A DNA stretch of 37,747 nucleotides from Streptomyces sp. UW30 (GTDB taxonomy: Bacteria > Actinomycetota > Actinomycetes > Streptomycetales > Streptomycetaceae), in assembly GCF_008042075.1 (NCBI RefSeq), contig NZ_RDBN01000037.1, positions 1,825,106 through 1,862,852 on the forward strand, read 5' to 3'. Under the pieces are notes generated by a model. The model was not told the origin of the DNA and did not search any database. It worked only from the letters and a program-made list of their open reading frames with translations. Below are positions 10,401 to 17,140 of this stretch, piece after piece. The position numbers and the translations under genes are program-made. The first letter of the stretch is position 1. Each line of letters opens with the position of its first letter.

Positions 10401-10938
10401 GGGGCAGGGCGTGCAGTTGGCCGCCGCGGTCGCCGCCGACGCCGGGACGGCCGAGGATGCGCTGCGGGAGTGGGTGCGCTCCGTGCTGCCGCCGCACATG
10501 GTCCCGGCCCGGGTCGCCGTGGCCGGGGAACTGCCCCTCACCTCCAACGGCAAGCTCGACCGCCGTGCCGTACAGGAGCTGTGGCGGGTGGCGGAGGCGG
10601 AACAGCACCGGGCACCCGGCACCGCCCTGGAGACGGTCGTGGCGAGCGTCTGGCAGGACGTCCTCGGCGTGGAACGCGTCGGCCTCGACGACGGCTTCTT
10701 CGCCCTCGGCGGCGACTCGGTCCTCGCCACCGTCATCGTCGGCCGGCTGCGCGAGACGCTGGACACCTCCGAGGTGACCGTGCGCTCCCTGTTCGCGACC
10801 CTCACGGCCGGCGGCATGGCCAAGCGGCTCTCGGCCGAGGAGCAGACGCCCGGACGGCTCGAACAGGTCGCCGCGATCCATCTGGAGATCGAGGGCATGT
10901 CGGCGGACGAGATCGACTCCGCACTGCGCGACACATGA
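7471..10938 (+). CDS. Non-ribosomal peptide synthetase, ArCP-Cy-A-T (aryl-azoline forming)
   Basis: The protein has 1155 residues. The start is a GTG with ggagga 4 bases upstream. Residues 1-77 are a carrier domain with the phosphopantetheine serine at 38 (GLDSITLM). Its flanks (WRKRGI, FAELAKDPTLRAW) closely resemble the aryl carrier domain of EntB rather than an ordinary peptidyl carrier. A heterocyclisation domain follows (about 95-520), with a DxxxxD motif (DMLAAD) in place of HHxxxDG, then an A domain (535-1020) and a carrier with GGDSV (1040-1100). The layout matches PchE and MbtB: an aryl acid on the first carrier is condensed and cyclised with Cys, Ser or Thr to give an aryl-thiazoline or aryl-oxazoline. 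The specificity residues read as DLYNLGLIHK, close to the Cys code DLYNLSLIWK but not identical. There is no thioesterase, so the product must pass to another NRPS. Functionally this module should come before the gene upstream. Confidence 0.93.
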   Translation: MTQHPPTADELLRSVTDTIGSDAPPSDDDSLIAWGLDSITLMKIAGGWRKRGIRISFAELAKDPTLRAWRTLLQAHVPAVRAAGSTPGAAPARPEPREPFPLAVMQHAYWIGRGDETTLGSVAAHLYVEFDGAGVDPDRLDEAVRALAARHGMLRARFTDDGRQQILPDLAGPATTVHDLRTPDARTVADRLEEVRHAASHARLDIAAGEVFSVQLSLLPDGTSRLHVDVDMLAADALSYRVLLSDLAKLYENPGAALPPIRTSYPEYLEERADVRRLSREQARQWWQRRIPELPSAPELPLVPEAERTDPTRVTRRHHWLPPQEKRRLTARAHQHGLTPAMAVATAFSEVLAAWSGQPRFLLNVPMFDRRGSHPDVDLLVGDFTSSVLLDVDLAESGSFTEHARRLQDRMHTDAAQSDYSGVEVLRDLSRYNGEQVLAPVVFTSALNLGELFDAGVRQSFGKPVWIISQGPQVLLDAQVTEVDGGLLVNWDVREDAFPAGMVDAMFAAFHGLVTRLGTDRAVWEQPVPALLPAEQTALRAKVNATEGPRSHRLLHQGFFERAGAQPDAPALLWGTEGALSYGELADRALRTAAALGERGVRPGDTVAVSLPKGADQITAVLGVLAAGAAYVPIGVEQPAARRDRIRATAGFRVALTDGRPVEGPDTLPVAEAVRAAPLPEPVAVDEEQPAYVLFTSGSTGEPKGVEVPHRAAMNTIDDLNDRFGVGPSDRCLALSALDFDLSVYDVFGLLSAGGAVVLVEDGDRREASEWADLVRTHRVTLLNCVPPLLDMLLLATAPGELAGLRAVLLGGDWVGTDLPGRLAERAPGCRFTGLGGTTETAIHSTVCEVTQAQVPAHWRSVPYGTPLRGVRCRVVDAHGRDCPDWVPGELWIGGDGVALGYRADPSRTAQKFTEADGLRWYRTGDLARYWPDGTLEFVGRRDHQVKVRGFRIELGEVEAALAAHPAVRRAVAGLTRGQGVQLAAAVAADAGTAEDALREWVRSVLPPHMVPARVAVAGELPLTSNGKLDRRAVQELWRVAEAEQHRAPGTALETVVASVWQDVLGVERVGLDDGFFALGGDSVLATVIVGRLRETLDTSEVTVRSLFATLTAGGMAKRLSAEEQTPGRLEQVAAIHLEIEGMSADEIDSALRDT

Positions 10939-10940
10939 GA

Positions 10941-10978
10941 AGGAGGGGTGAGGTGCCGCACGGCACCCCACCCCTCCT
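10941..10978. terminator. Strong bidirectional hairpin terminator between convergent genes
   Basis: The arms aggaggggtg-a-ggtgccg (10941-10958) and cggcacc-c-caccccctcct-type sequence (10961-10978) pair over 17 positions, with a single A/C mismatch and a 2-base tip. The hairpin sits 3 bases after the NRPS stop and 21 bases before the stop of the convergent binding-protein gene, so it can end transcription from both sides. There is no T tract, as is usual in high-GC actinomycetes. Confidence 0.75.
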
Positions 10979-10998
10979 CCGATGCCCCCCTCGGGCCG

Positions 10999-12015
10999 TC
11001 AGTCGAGCTTCTTGAAGCCGGGCTCCAGGTTGTTCAGCGCCCACGGGATGCCCAGCGCCGACGGGCTGCGCAGCTGGCTGATGGTCGCGACGTCCGTCAC
11101 GACGTACCGGCCGTCCTTCACCGCGGACATGTTCTTCACCAGGTCACTGGCCTCGAAGGCCTTCTTCAGGTCCGGCGTGGTGAACGCGATGATCGCGAGA
11201 TCGGCGTCGAGCTTGTCCAGTTGCTCGAAGGACAGCTCACCGGTCGGGCTGCCGTTGACCGTCTTGATGTTCTTCACCGACGGCGTCAGGCTCATCCCGA
11301 CCTGGCTCATCAGCTTGGCGGCGAAGTCCTCCTCGGAGGCGATGGTGAAGATCTTCGCCGGGGTGTTGCCGATGGACAGGCTGTAGGTCTTGCCCTGAAG
11401 CTTCGGATGCTTCGTCTGCACGGCGGCGATGCTGTCCTCGGTCTCCTTGATGACCTGCTCGCCCTGTTCCTTCTTGCCGACGGCCCGGGCGACCACCTGC
11501 ACGTGCTCCTGCCAGGTCTGCTGCCCCCAGGCCGTCTCGTAGCCGATGGTCGGCGCCACCGCGGCGAGCTTCTTGTAGTCCTTGTCCAGGGTGAAGTCGG
11601 AGGTGGCGAGGATCAGGTCGGGCTGGAGGGAGGCGACCTTCTCGTAGTCGACGGCGGTGAGTGTGTCGAGCAGCTCGGTCTTCTTGGTGTCGATCCTGTC
11701 CTTGAGCCAGGGGTAGACACCGTCCGAGCTGAGGGCGTCCTTCGAGATGGCGACCGGTGTGACGCCGAGTGCGTACAGCGCGTCGATGTCGTCCGTGCCG
11801 CCGTTGCCGATCACCACGATCCGTTCCGGCGCCTTGGCGATCTTCGTGGTGGCGAACTTGTGCTTGATCGACACCGGGAAGGCGGACGAGGTGTCCGCCT
11901 TCGCGTCGCCCGAGGCGTCGGAGGAGGTGTTGGAGTCGTCCTTGACGGAGCCGCAGGCTGCCAGCGCGGCGGCCAGGGTGACGGTGAGAAGGGTGCTGAG
12001 AAGCTTTCTCGACAT
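10999..12015 (-). CDS. Iron-siderophore ABC transporter substrate-binding lipoprotein
   Basis: The 338-residue protein belongs to the FecB/FhuD/DesE class of extracytoplasmic ferric-siderophore receptors. It starts with a lipoprotein signal peptide (MSRKLL, then a hydrophobic run) and the lipobox LAAC with the lipidated Cys at 21. An acidic, Ser-rich linker to about residue 45 is followed by the periplasmic-binding fold (APERIVVIGNGGTDDIDALYALG; a second lobe from about residue 190). It should bind the loaded siderophore outside the membrane and deliver it to a permease. No permease or ATPase gene lies beside it. An iron box 15-33 bases upstream of the ATG implies repression by DmdR/IdeR in iron-replete cells. 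It is convergent with the NRPS operon. The cognate ligand is inferred from context only. Confidence 0.93.
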   Translation of the reverse strand: MSRKLLSTLLTVTLAAALAACGSVKDDSNTSSDASGDAKADTSSAFPVSIKHKFATTKIAKAPERIVVIGNGGTDDIDALYALGVTPVAISKDALSSDGVYPWLKDRIDTKKTELLDTLTAVDYEKVASLQPDLILATSDFTLDKDYKKLAAVAPTIGYETAWGQQTWQEHVQVVARAVGKKEQGEQVIKETEDSIAAVQTKHPKLQGKTYSLSIGNTPAKIFTIASEEDFAAKLMSQVGMSLTPSVKNIKTVNGSPTGELSFEQLDKLDADLAIIAFTTPDLKKAFEASDLVKNMSAVKDGRYVVTDVATISQLRSPSALGIPWALNNLEPGFKKLD

Positions 12016-12029
12016 GCGCGCCAGTAAAG

Positions 12030-12048
12030 CAAGGTAAGCCTTGCCTTA
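12030..12048 (-). promoter_or_regulatory. Iron box (DmdR/IdeR operator) of the siderophore-binding protein gene
   Basis: On the minus strand the site reads taaggcaaggcttaccttg, matching 13 of 19 positions of the actinobacterial iron box ttaggttaggctaacctaa. It contains a 17-bp palindrome with one mismatch. It lies directly upstream of the lipoprotein start. Confidence 0.8.
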
Positions 12049-12101
12049 GCAACGCGTATCGGACAACTTCTTTGATTCTGACCGTAGTTGACCTTGCGAG
12101 A

Positions 12102-13055
12102 TCACGGTTGAGCGGTGAGATAGCCCCCCATCGTGCGGAAGTAGTCGGTCGCCGCGTACTCCGTGCCGTCGTCGGTGCGCAGCCGCTTGAGGACCAGCCC
12201 CGGGTGCCGGCCCGTGTGGGCGTCGGCGCCCGCGACGATGACGATGCCGTCGCCCTCGCGGATGAAGATGCGCCCGGAAGTGCCGCCGTAGCGGCCCTCG
12301 GAGACGGCGGCCGAGACGATCCGGATCCGCTGTCCGCGATGGAAGGTGTAGGCGTTGGGATACGGGTCCGACTGCGCCCGTACGAGGCGCTCCAGACGCT
12401 CCGCCGGCCAGCTCCAGTCGATGCGGCTGTCCTGCACCGAGCGCTTGTGGAAGAAGCTCGCGCGGCTGCGGTCCTGCGGCTGCCAGTGGGTGGCGTCCTT
12501 GCCGGACGCGATGAGGTCGAGGGACTCGCGCACGATGGGGGCGATGAGGTCGACGGTGCGGTGGAACAGGTCCGTCGCGGTGTCGGCCGGCCCGACGCCC
12601 ACCGAGCGCTGCACCAGGATGTCCCCGGCGTCCAGTTCGGCGTTCATGCGGTGCGCGGTGACGCCGACGCGCTCCTCGCCGTTGATGAGCGCCCAGATGA
12701 TGGGGGAGAAGCCCGCGTAGGACGGCAGCAGCGAATCGTGGACGTTGAGCGTGCCGTGCGGCGGCAGGTCGAAGAGCTCCGGCGGCAGCCAGGTGCGCCA
12801 GTTGTTGGCGACCAGGATGTCGGGCCGGGCGTCGCGCAGGGCGGCGAGGAGTTCGGGGTCGTCGGGGCGGTTGCGCAGGAGTACGGGGACGTCGTTCTTC
12901 TCGGCGAGTTCGGCGACGGAGTCGTCCCAGATCTTCTCGTAGGCGTGGTCGCTCTTGGGGTGGGTGACCACGAGGACGACCTCGTGGTCGGAGTCCAGCA
13001 GGGCCTGGAGTGTGCGGTGGCCCCAGGTCTGGTAGCCGAACATGGCGACGCGCAT
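12102..13055 (-). CDS. Formyltransferase for hydroxyornithine (methionyl-tRNA formyltransferase-like)
   Basis: The enzyme probably transfers the formyl group of 10-formyl-tetrahydrofolate to N5-hydroxyornithine, giving the hydroxamate unit loaded by NRPS module A2; this is the role of CchA in coelichelin synthesis. The N-terminal formyltransferase fold starts MRVAMFGYQTWGHRTLQALL. The catalytic region is visible as NVHDSLLPSYAGFSPIIWALING and the later GVTAHRMNAELDAGDIL (Asn, His and Asp typical of the family). A C-terminal OB-like domain follows from about residue 205. The chosen ATG at 13055 has gggag in front of it; an in-frame ATG at 13082 would overlap the iron-box region and lacks a good ribosome site. 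It is divergent from the monooxygenase gene, and the two share an iron box. Confidence 0.9.
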   Translation of the reverse strand: MRVAMFGYQTWGHRTLQALLDSDHEVVLVVTHPKSDHAYEKIWDDSVAELAEKNDVPVLLRNRPDDPELLAALRDARPDILVANNWRTWLPPELFDLPPHGTLNVHDSLLPSYAGFSPIIWALINGEERVGVTAHRMNAELDAGDILVQRSVGVGPADTATDLFHRTVDLIAPIVRESLDLIASGKDATHWQPQDRSRASFFHKRSVQDSRIDWSWPAERLERLVRAQSDPYPNAYTFHRGQRIRIVSAAVSEGRYGGTSGRIFIREGDGIVIVAGADAHTGRHPGLVLKRLRTDDGTEYAATDYFRTMGGYLTAQP

Positions 13056-13084
13056 GCGGTTCTCCCCTTCGGCGGGCTCCATTG

Positions 13085-13103
13085 CAAGGTAAGGCTAACC
13101 TTA
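13085..13103. promoter_or_regulatory. Shared iron box between the divergent formyltransferase and monooxygenase genes
   Basis: The site caaggtaaggctaacctta matches 15 of 19 positions of the iron-box consensus and holds a near-palindrome, aaggtaag-g-ctaacctt. It lies 30 bases from the formyltransferase start and 36 bases from the preferred monooxygenase start, so one DmdR/IdeR dimer pair could control both genes. Confidence 0.85.
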
Positions 13104-13121
13104 TCTAACATGTGGCTGCCT

Positions 13122-13129
13122 GAGGGAGG
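13122..13129 (+). promoter_or_regulatory. Ribosome binding site deciding the monooxygenase start
   Basis: The sequence gagggagg lies 10 bases before the GTG at 13140. It favours that start over the in-frame ATG at 13110. Confidence 0.6.
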
Positions 13130-13139
13130 CGATGCCACG

Positions 13140-14465
13140 GTGAAGTCACCGCTCACGGGATCGGACACCACCCACGACGTCCTCGGAATCGGTTTCGGGC
13201 CGTCAAATCTCGCACTGGCCATAGCGATTGACGAACACAACGCAGGCCTTCCGGCCGACCGTCGGATCAACGCCCTGTTCCTGGAGCGCCAGCCACGTTT
13301 CGGCTGGCACCGGGGGATGCTCATCGACGACGCCACGATGCAGGTGTCGTTCCTCAAGGACCTTGTCACGCTGCGCGATCCGGCCAGCGACTTCAGCTTC
13401 CTGTGCTTCCTGCGCGAACGCGGACGGCTGATCGACTTCCTGAACCAGAAGACCCTCTTCCCGCTCCGCGTCGAGTTCCACGAGTACTTCGAGTGGGCCG
13501 CCGAGCGGGTGCGCCACCTCGTGGCCTACGAGCACCACGTGAGCGCCATCGACCCCGTACGCGACGACACGGGCGCGGTCACGCACTTCGACGTCGTCTG
13601 CCGTGACCCCGAGCGCCCCGGGCGCACCCTCACCCACCGGGCCCGCGACATCAGCGTGGCGGTCGGTCTGGAACCCCATGTCCCGCCCGGCGTCGAACTC
13701 TCCGAACGCGTCTGGCACAACAGCCAGTTACTGCCCAGCGTCACCGAACTCGCCGCCTCCGGTGCCCCGGTGCGCCGCGCGGTCGTCCTCGGCGCCGGGC
13801 AGAGCGCCGCCGAGACCGTCGACTATCTGCACCGTTCCTTCCCGCAGGCCGAGGTCTGCGCGGTGTTCGCCAAGTACGGCTACACCCCGGCCGACGACAG
13901 CCCGTTCGCCAACCGCATCTTCGACCCGGAGGCGGTGGACGTGTACTTCGGCGCGCCCTCCGAGGTGAAACAGTCCCTGTTCGACTATCACCGCTCCACC
14001 AACTACTCCGTCGTCGACATGGAGTTGATCGAGTCCCTGTACGCCACCGCCTACCAGGAGAAGGTCGCCGGCCGGGAGCGGCTGCGCTTCCTCAACGTCT
14101 CCCGCATCCGCGACGTACGACAGCGCGGCGACGGCGTGCTCGACGTCTCGGTGGAGTTCCTGCCGACCGGTCGGGAGCAGGTCCTGGAGGCCGATGTGCT
14201 GGTGCACGCCACCGGATACCGGCCCCGCGACCTCACCGCCCTGCTCGGCGAGGCGGCGAAGGTCTGTCTGCGGGACGACGGTGACGCCATCCGTGTCTCA
14301 CGCGACCACCGGGTGCAGACCGCGCCCGACGTCACCGCGGGGATCTATCTCCAGGGCGGCACCGAGCACACCCATGGGCTCACCTCGACCCTGCTGTCGA
14401 CTACAGCGATCCGCGCGGGGGAGATCCACCGCTCCCTGCTGGACCGTCGCACGGCATCCGTCTGA
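13140..14465 (+). CDS. L-ornithine N5-monooxygenase (siderophore hydroxylase)
   Basis: This 441-residue flavoprotein of the PvdA/SidA/CchB family hydroxylates the side-chain amine of ornithine using FAD, NADPH and oxygen, the first step to the hydroxamate. Visible motifs are the FAD site GIGFGPSNLALA near the N terminus, the substrate-side KDLVTLRDP region, the NADPH site GAGQSAAETVDYLH in the middle and the C-terminal ATGYRP motif. The preferred start is the GTG at 13140, which has gagggagg 10 bases upstream. The in-frame ATG at 13110 is only 6 bases from the iron box and lacks a ribosome site. Its product is the expected substrate of the divergent formyltransferase. Confidence 0.92.
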   Translation: MKSPLTGSDTTHDVLGIGFGPSNLALAIAIDEHNAGLPADRRINALFLERQPRFGWHRGMLIDDATMQVSFLKDLVTLRDPASDFSFLCFLRERGRLIDFLNQKTLFPLRVEFHEYFEWAAERVRHLVAYEHHVSAIDPVRDDTGAVTHFDVVCRDPERPGRTLTHRARDISVAVGLEPHVPPGVELSERVWHNSQLLPSVTELAASGAPVRRAVVLGAGQSAAETVDYLHRSFPQAEVCAVFAKYGYTPADDSPFANRIFDPEAVDVYFGAPSEVKQSLFDYHRSTNYSVVDMELIESLYATAYQEKVAGRERLRFLNVSRIRDVRQRGDGVLDVSVEFLPTGREQVLEADVLVHATGYRPRDLTALLGEAAKVCLRDDGDAIRVSRDHRVQTAPDVTAGIYLQGGTEHTHGLTSTLLSTTAIRAGEIHRSLLDRRTASV

Positions 14466-14470
14466 ACCGG

Positions 14471-15118
14471 TCAGACCGCTTCCGCCGCGGGCACGGCGGG
14501 GTCGAAGACCGCCACCACCCGGTCCGTGGACGTCACCGCCCCGCACGTGTCCGCCACCCACTCCAGCGCGAACCCATGGCTCCCGGCCGACGCGTCGGCG
14601 ATGGCGTCCGCGACGACGAAGGGCTCCAGGTCCTGCACCCAGGCGTCCGCGGCCGTCATCAGCACCCCGACCCGGGCGAACAGCCCCGCTATCACGACCT
14701 GATCGCGCCGCAGGTCGCGCAGCCGGCCGTCCAGCCGGGTCCGGGCGAACGCGCTGTGCTTGCGGGCGGTGAGCACGCAGTCCCCGGTGCGCGGCTCGAC
14801 CTGCTCCGCGAACGCCTCGCCGTCCCGGTCGGCCGGCCCGCCCGGTCGCCGTACGTACAGGGCGGGTCCGCGCTCCCCGGCGGGCACCGAGTGGACGACG
14901 GGCACGCCCGCGGCATGCGCGGAGTCCACCAACCGGGCGGTGTTCGCGAGGAGTTCGGCGACCGGGGCGCCCTCCTGCGCCAGGACCCGCACGAAGCGCC
15001 TTTGTAAGTTCAGGACCACGAGCGCCGCACGGCCCGGATCGAGGGTCCACCCCGTGGTGTCGTCGGGCAGCATGGCGGGGGTCGGCATGACGTACGGGAA
15101 GATCGAGCCAGTCGTCAT
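14471..15118 (-). CDS. EntB-type isochorismatase homologue lacking the usual catalytic Asp and Lys
   Basis: The 215-residue protein aligns along its length with the isochorismatase domain of EntB (WTLDPGRAALVVLNLQ; DCVLTARKHSAFART; VVIAGLFARVGVLMTAADAWVQDLEPFVVADAIADAS). That enzyme hydrolyses isochorismate to dihydro-dihydroxybenzoate for aryl-siderophore synthesis. The aligned catalytic Asp (EntB HDMQ) is Asn37 here (LNLQ), and the aligned Lys (VKWRYSAF) is Ala118; Lys120 lies two residues later. The usual WGPGL segment is also missing. There is no fused aryl carrier; that domain is at the N terminus of the neighbouring NRPS. Activity is therefore doubtful or altered. The ATG at 15118 has a gaaggg site upstream. 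The gene is convergent with the monooxygenase gene (5 bases between stops) and has a strong iron box. Confidence 0.85.
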   Translation of the reverse strand: MTTGSIFPYVMPTPAMLPDDTTGWTLDPGRAALVVLNLQRRFVRVLAQEGAPVAELLANTARLVDSAHAAGVPVVHSVPAGERGPALYVRRPGGPADRDGEAFAEQVEPRTGDCVLTARKHSAFARTRLDGRLRDLRRDQVVIAGLFARVGVLMTAADAWVQDLEPFVVADAIADASAGSHGFALEWVADTCGAVTSTDRVVAVFDPAVPAAEAV

Positions 15119-15153
15119 CTCGGGTTGCCCTTCGGTGAGTTGGGGAACCCTTC

Positions 15154-15172
15154 TTAGGTTAGCCTCACCTAA
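15154..15172 (-). promoter_or_regulatory. Near-consensus iron box of the isochorismatase-like gene
   Basis: The sequence ttaggttagcctcacctaa matches 17 of 19 positions of the iron-box consensus and is the best of the three in the window. It lies 36-54 bases upstream of the ATG at 15118. The gene on its other side ends here rather than starts, so only the isochorismatase-like gene can be its target. Confidence 0.88.
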
Positions 15173-15207
15173 GTTCGATGTCTTGCCGATAACACCTGTG
15201 AACGCGC

Positions 15208-17043
15208 CTATCCCAGGGCACGGTCCAGGTTGAACGCGGCACTGATCAGCGCGAGATGGGTGAACGCCTGCGGGAAGTTGCCCTGTTGCTCGCCCGTCTG
15301 GCTGATCTCCTCGGCGTACAGGCCCAGATGGTTGGCGTACGTCAGCATCTTTTCGAAGGCCAGCTGCGCCTCGTCGACCCGGCCGGCCCGGACCATGGCC
15401 TCGACGTACCAGAACGAGCAGATCGAGAACGTGCCCTCGTCGCCGCGCAGTCCGTCGGGGCTGGCCGCCGGGTCGTAGCGGTAGACCAGCGAGTCCGACA
15501 CCAGGTCCTGGGTGAGGGCGTCCAGCGTGGACAGCCACTTGGGGTCGGTCGGCGCGATGAACTTCGTCAGCGGCATCATCAGCACCGACGCGTCGAGTAC
15601 GTCGCTGTCCTCGTGCTGGACGAACGCCTGGCGCGTCTCGGACCAGCCGCGCTTCATGATCCGCCGGTAGATCGTGTCCCGCGTCTCCTGCCAGCGCGGC
15701 AGATCGGCCGGCAGACCGCGCCGGTTGGCCGTGCGGATGGCCCGCTCGATCGCCACCCAGCACATCAGCCGCGAGTACAGGAACTTCTTGCGGCCGCCGC
15801 GGGTCTCCCAGATGCCCTCGTCGGGCTGGTCCCAGTGCTCACACACCCACTCCACCAGCGCGCACACGTCGTCCCACTGGTCGCTGGAGATGGGCTGCGC
15901 CCACTTGTCGTAGAGGTAGATCGAGTCGATCAGCGCGCCGTAGATGTCGAGCTGGAGCTGGTCGGAAGCGGCGTTGCCGATGCGCACCGGGGCGGAGCCG
16001 AGGTGGCCCTCCAGATGGTCGAGTTCGCGTTCGGGCAGATCGGTGCGGCCGTCGATGCCGTACATGATCTGCAACGGACCGGTGGGCGAGCCGTCGCCCC
16101 GGCTGACGTGGTCGGTCAGGAACTTCATGAAGGCCTCGGCCTCGGTCGTGAAGCCCAGCCGCAGCATCGCGTACACGCAGAATGCCGCGTCGCGCACCCA
16201 CATGTACCGGTAGTCCCAGTTGCGTTCGCCGCCCAGCTGCTCGGGCAGGCTCGTCGTCGGCGCGGCGACGATGGCGCCGGTGGGCGCGTAGGTGAGGAGC
16301 TTCAGGGTCAGGGCGGAGCGGTGCACCATCTCCCGCCAGCGGCCCCGGTACTTGGAGGCGGACAGCCACTTCCGCCAGTACTCGACCGTGCTGTGCAGCT
16401 GCCGCTCGGCTTCGGACCGCGCACAGCGGCGGAGGTTCACCGCACCGCCGACCTGGTCCAGCGCGAACACCGCCGAATCGCCCTCGGAGATCTTGAAGTC
16501 GGCGTACACGTCCGGCCCGTCGATCTCCAGCGGCACGGTCGACGTCAGCGCTAGCGACAGCGGGTCGGCCTCGAAGACCGCGACCTCGCCCTGCATGCGG
16601 ACGGTGTGCTGCCGGGTGCCGTACTCGAAGCGCGGCGCGACCCGCGCGCGGAACGGGATCGAGCCGCGTACGCACACCACCCGCCGGATCAGCCGATGCC
16701 GCTCGACCTCGGCCGGGTTGCCGTCCATCGGCATGAAGTCCTGGATCTCGCCGACGCCGTCCTCGGTGAAGAACCTGGTGATCAGGACGTTCGTGTCGGG
16801 GAAGTAGAACTGCTTGGTCCGGGCCGGCACCGTGGCCGCCAGCTCGAAGCAGCCGCCCCGCTCGGCGTCCAGGATCGCCGCGAAGACGCTGGGCGCGTCG
16901 AAGGAGGGGCAGCAGTACCAGTCGATGGTGCCGTCCATGCCCACCAGGGCCACGCTGCGCAAGTCGCCGATCAGGCCGTGGTCGGCGATCGGCACATAGC
17001 GCGACGCGGCCGGTGTGGCCGTCTCGATCGGAGTAGTGCTCAT
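15208..17043 (-). CDS. Glycoside hydrolase family 15 protein (glucoamylase/trehalase type)
   Basis: The 611-residue protein has the two-part layout of bacterial GH15 enzymes: an N-terminal beta-sandwich domain (IADHGLIGDLRSVALVGMDGTIDWYCCPSFDAPSVFA) and an (alpha/alpha)6 barrel (LPEQLGGERNWDYRYMWVRDAAF). The two acidic active-site regions are visible as DEGIWETRGG (near 408) and GDEGTFSICSFWYVEAM (near 534). Family members release glucose from alpha-glucans or split trehalose; mycobacterial homologues act on trehalose. There is no signal peptide, so it is probably cytoplasmic. The ATG at 17043 has gggagg 5 bases upstream, and the longer open frame is an extension without support. It has no iron box and marks the end of the siderophore cluster. 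Confidence 0.92.
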   Translation of the reverse strand: MSTTPIETATPAASRYVPIADHGLIGDLRSVALVGMDGTIDWYCCPSFDAPSVFAAILDAERGGCFELAATVPARTKQFYFPDTNVLITRFFTEDGVGEIQDFMPMDGNPAEVERHRLIRRVVCVRGSIPFRARVAPRFEYGTRQHTVRMQGEVAVFEADPLSLALTSTVPLEIDGPDVYADFKISEGDSAVFALDQVGGAVNLRRCARSEAERQLHSTVEYWRKWLSASKYRGRWREMVHRSALTLKLLTYAPTGAIVAAPTTSLPEQLGGERNWDYRYMWVRDAAFCVYAMLRLGFTTEAEAFMKFLTDHVSRGDGSPTGPLQIMYGIDGRTDLPERELDHLEGHLGSAPVRIGNAASDQLQLDIYGALIDSIYLYDKWAQPISSDQWDDVCALVEWVCEHWDQPDEGIWETRGGRKKFLYSRLMCWVAIERAIRTANRRGLPADLPRWQETRDTIYRRIMKRGWSETRQAFVQHEDSDVLDASVLMMPLTKFIAPTDPKWLSTLDALTQDLVSDSLVYRYDPAASPDGLRGDEGTFSICSFWYVEAMVRAGRVDEAQLAFEKMLTYANHLGLYAEEISQTGEQQGNFPQAFTHLALISAAFNLDRALG

Positions 17044-17140
17044 CGCAGCCTCCCTGGCCCGCCATGCGCCTCGGTCCCAGGGTAGGTGGAATCGGCCGCG
17101 GGAGGGTCGGGGTGGTGCCTGGTTCCTGTGGTTCGGGGGC

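Noticed and set aside
10948-12027. Plus-strand open frame opposite the siderophore-binding protein
   Set aside because: The minus strand has a lipobox, a binding fold and an iron box; the plus-strand frame has none of these.
12072-13139. N-terminal extension of the monooxygenase frame
   Set aside because: It runs through the formyltransferase gene and the iron box. Residues before the GTG at 13140 match no flavin-monooxygenase sequence.
10939-15172. Search for a thioesterase, MbtH-like protein, permease or aryl-AMP ligase in the siderophore region
   Set aside because: None of these was found; the only genes between the NRPS operon and the GH15 gene are the four described.
15119-15763. N-terminal extension of the isochorismatase-like frame
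   Set aside because: It overlaps the GH15 gene and the iron box; the EntB-like sequence starts only at the ATG at 15118.
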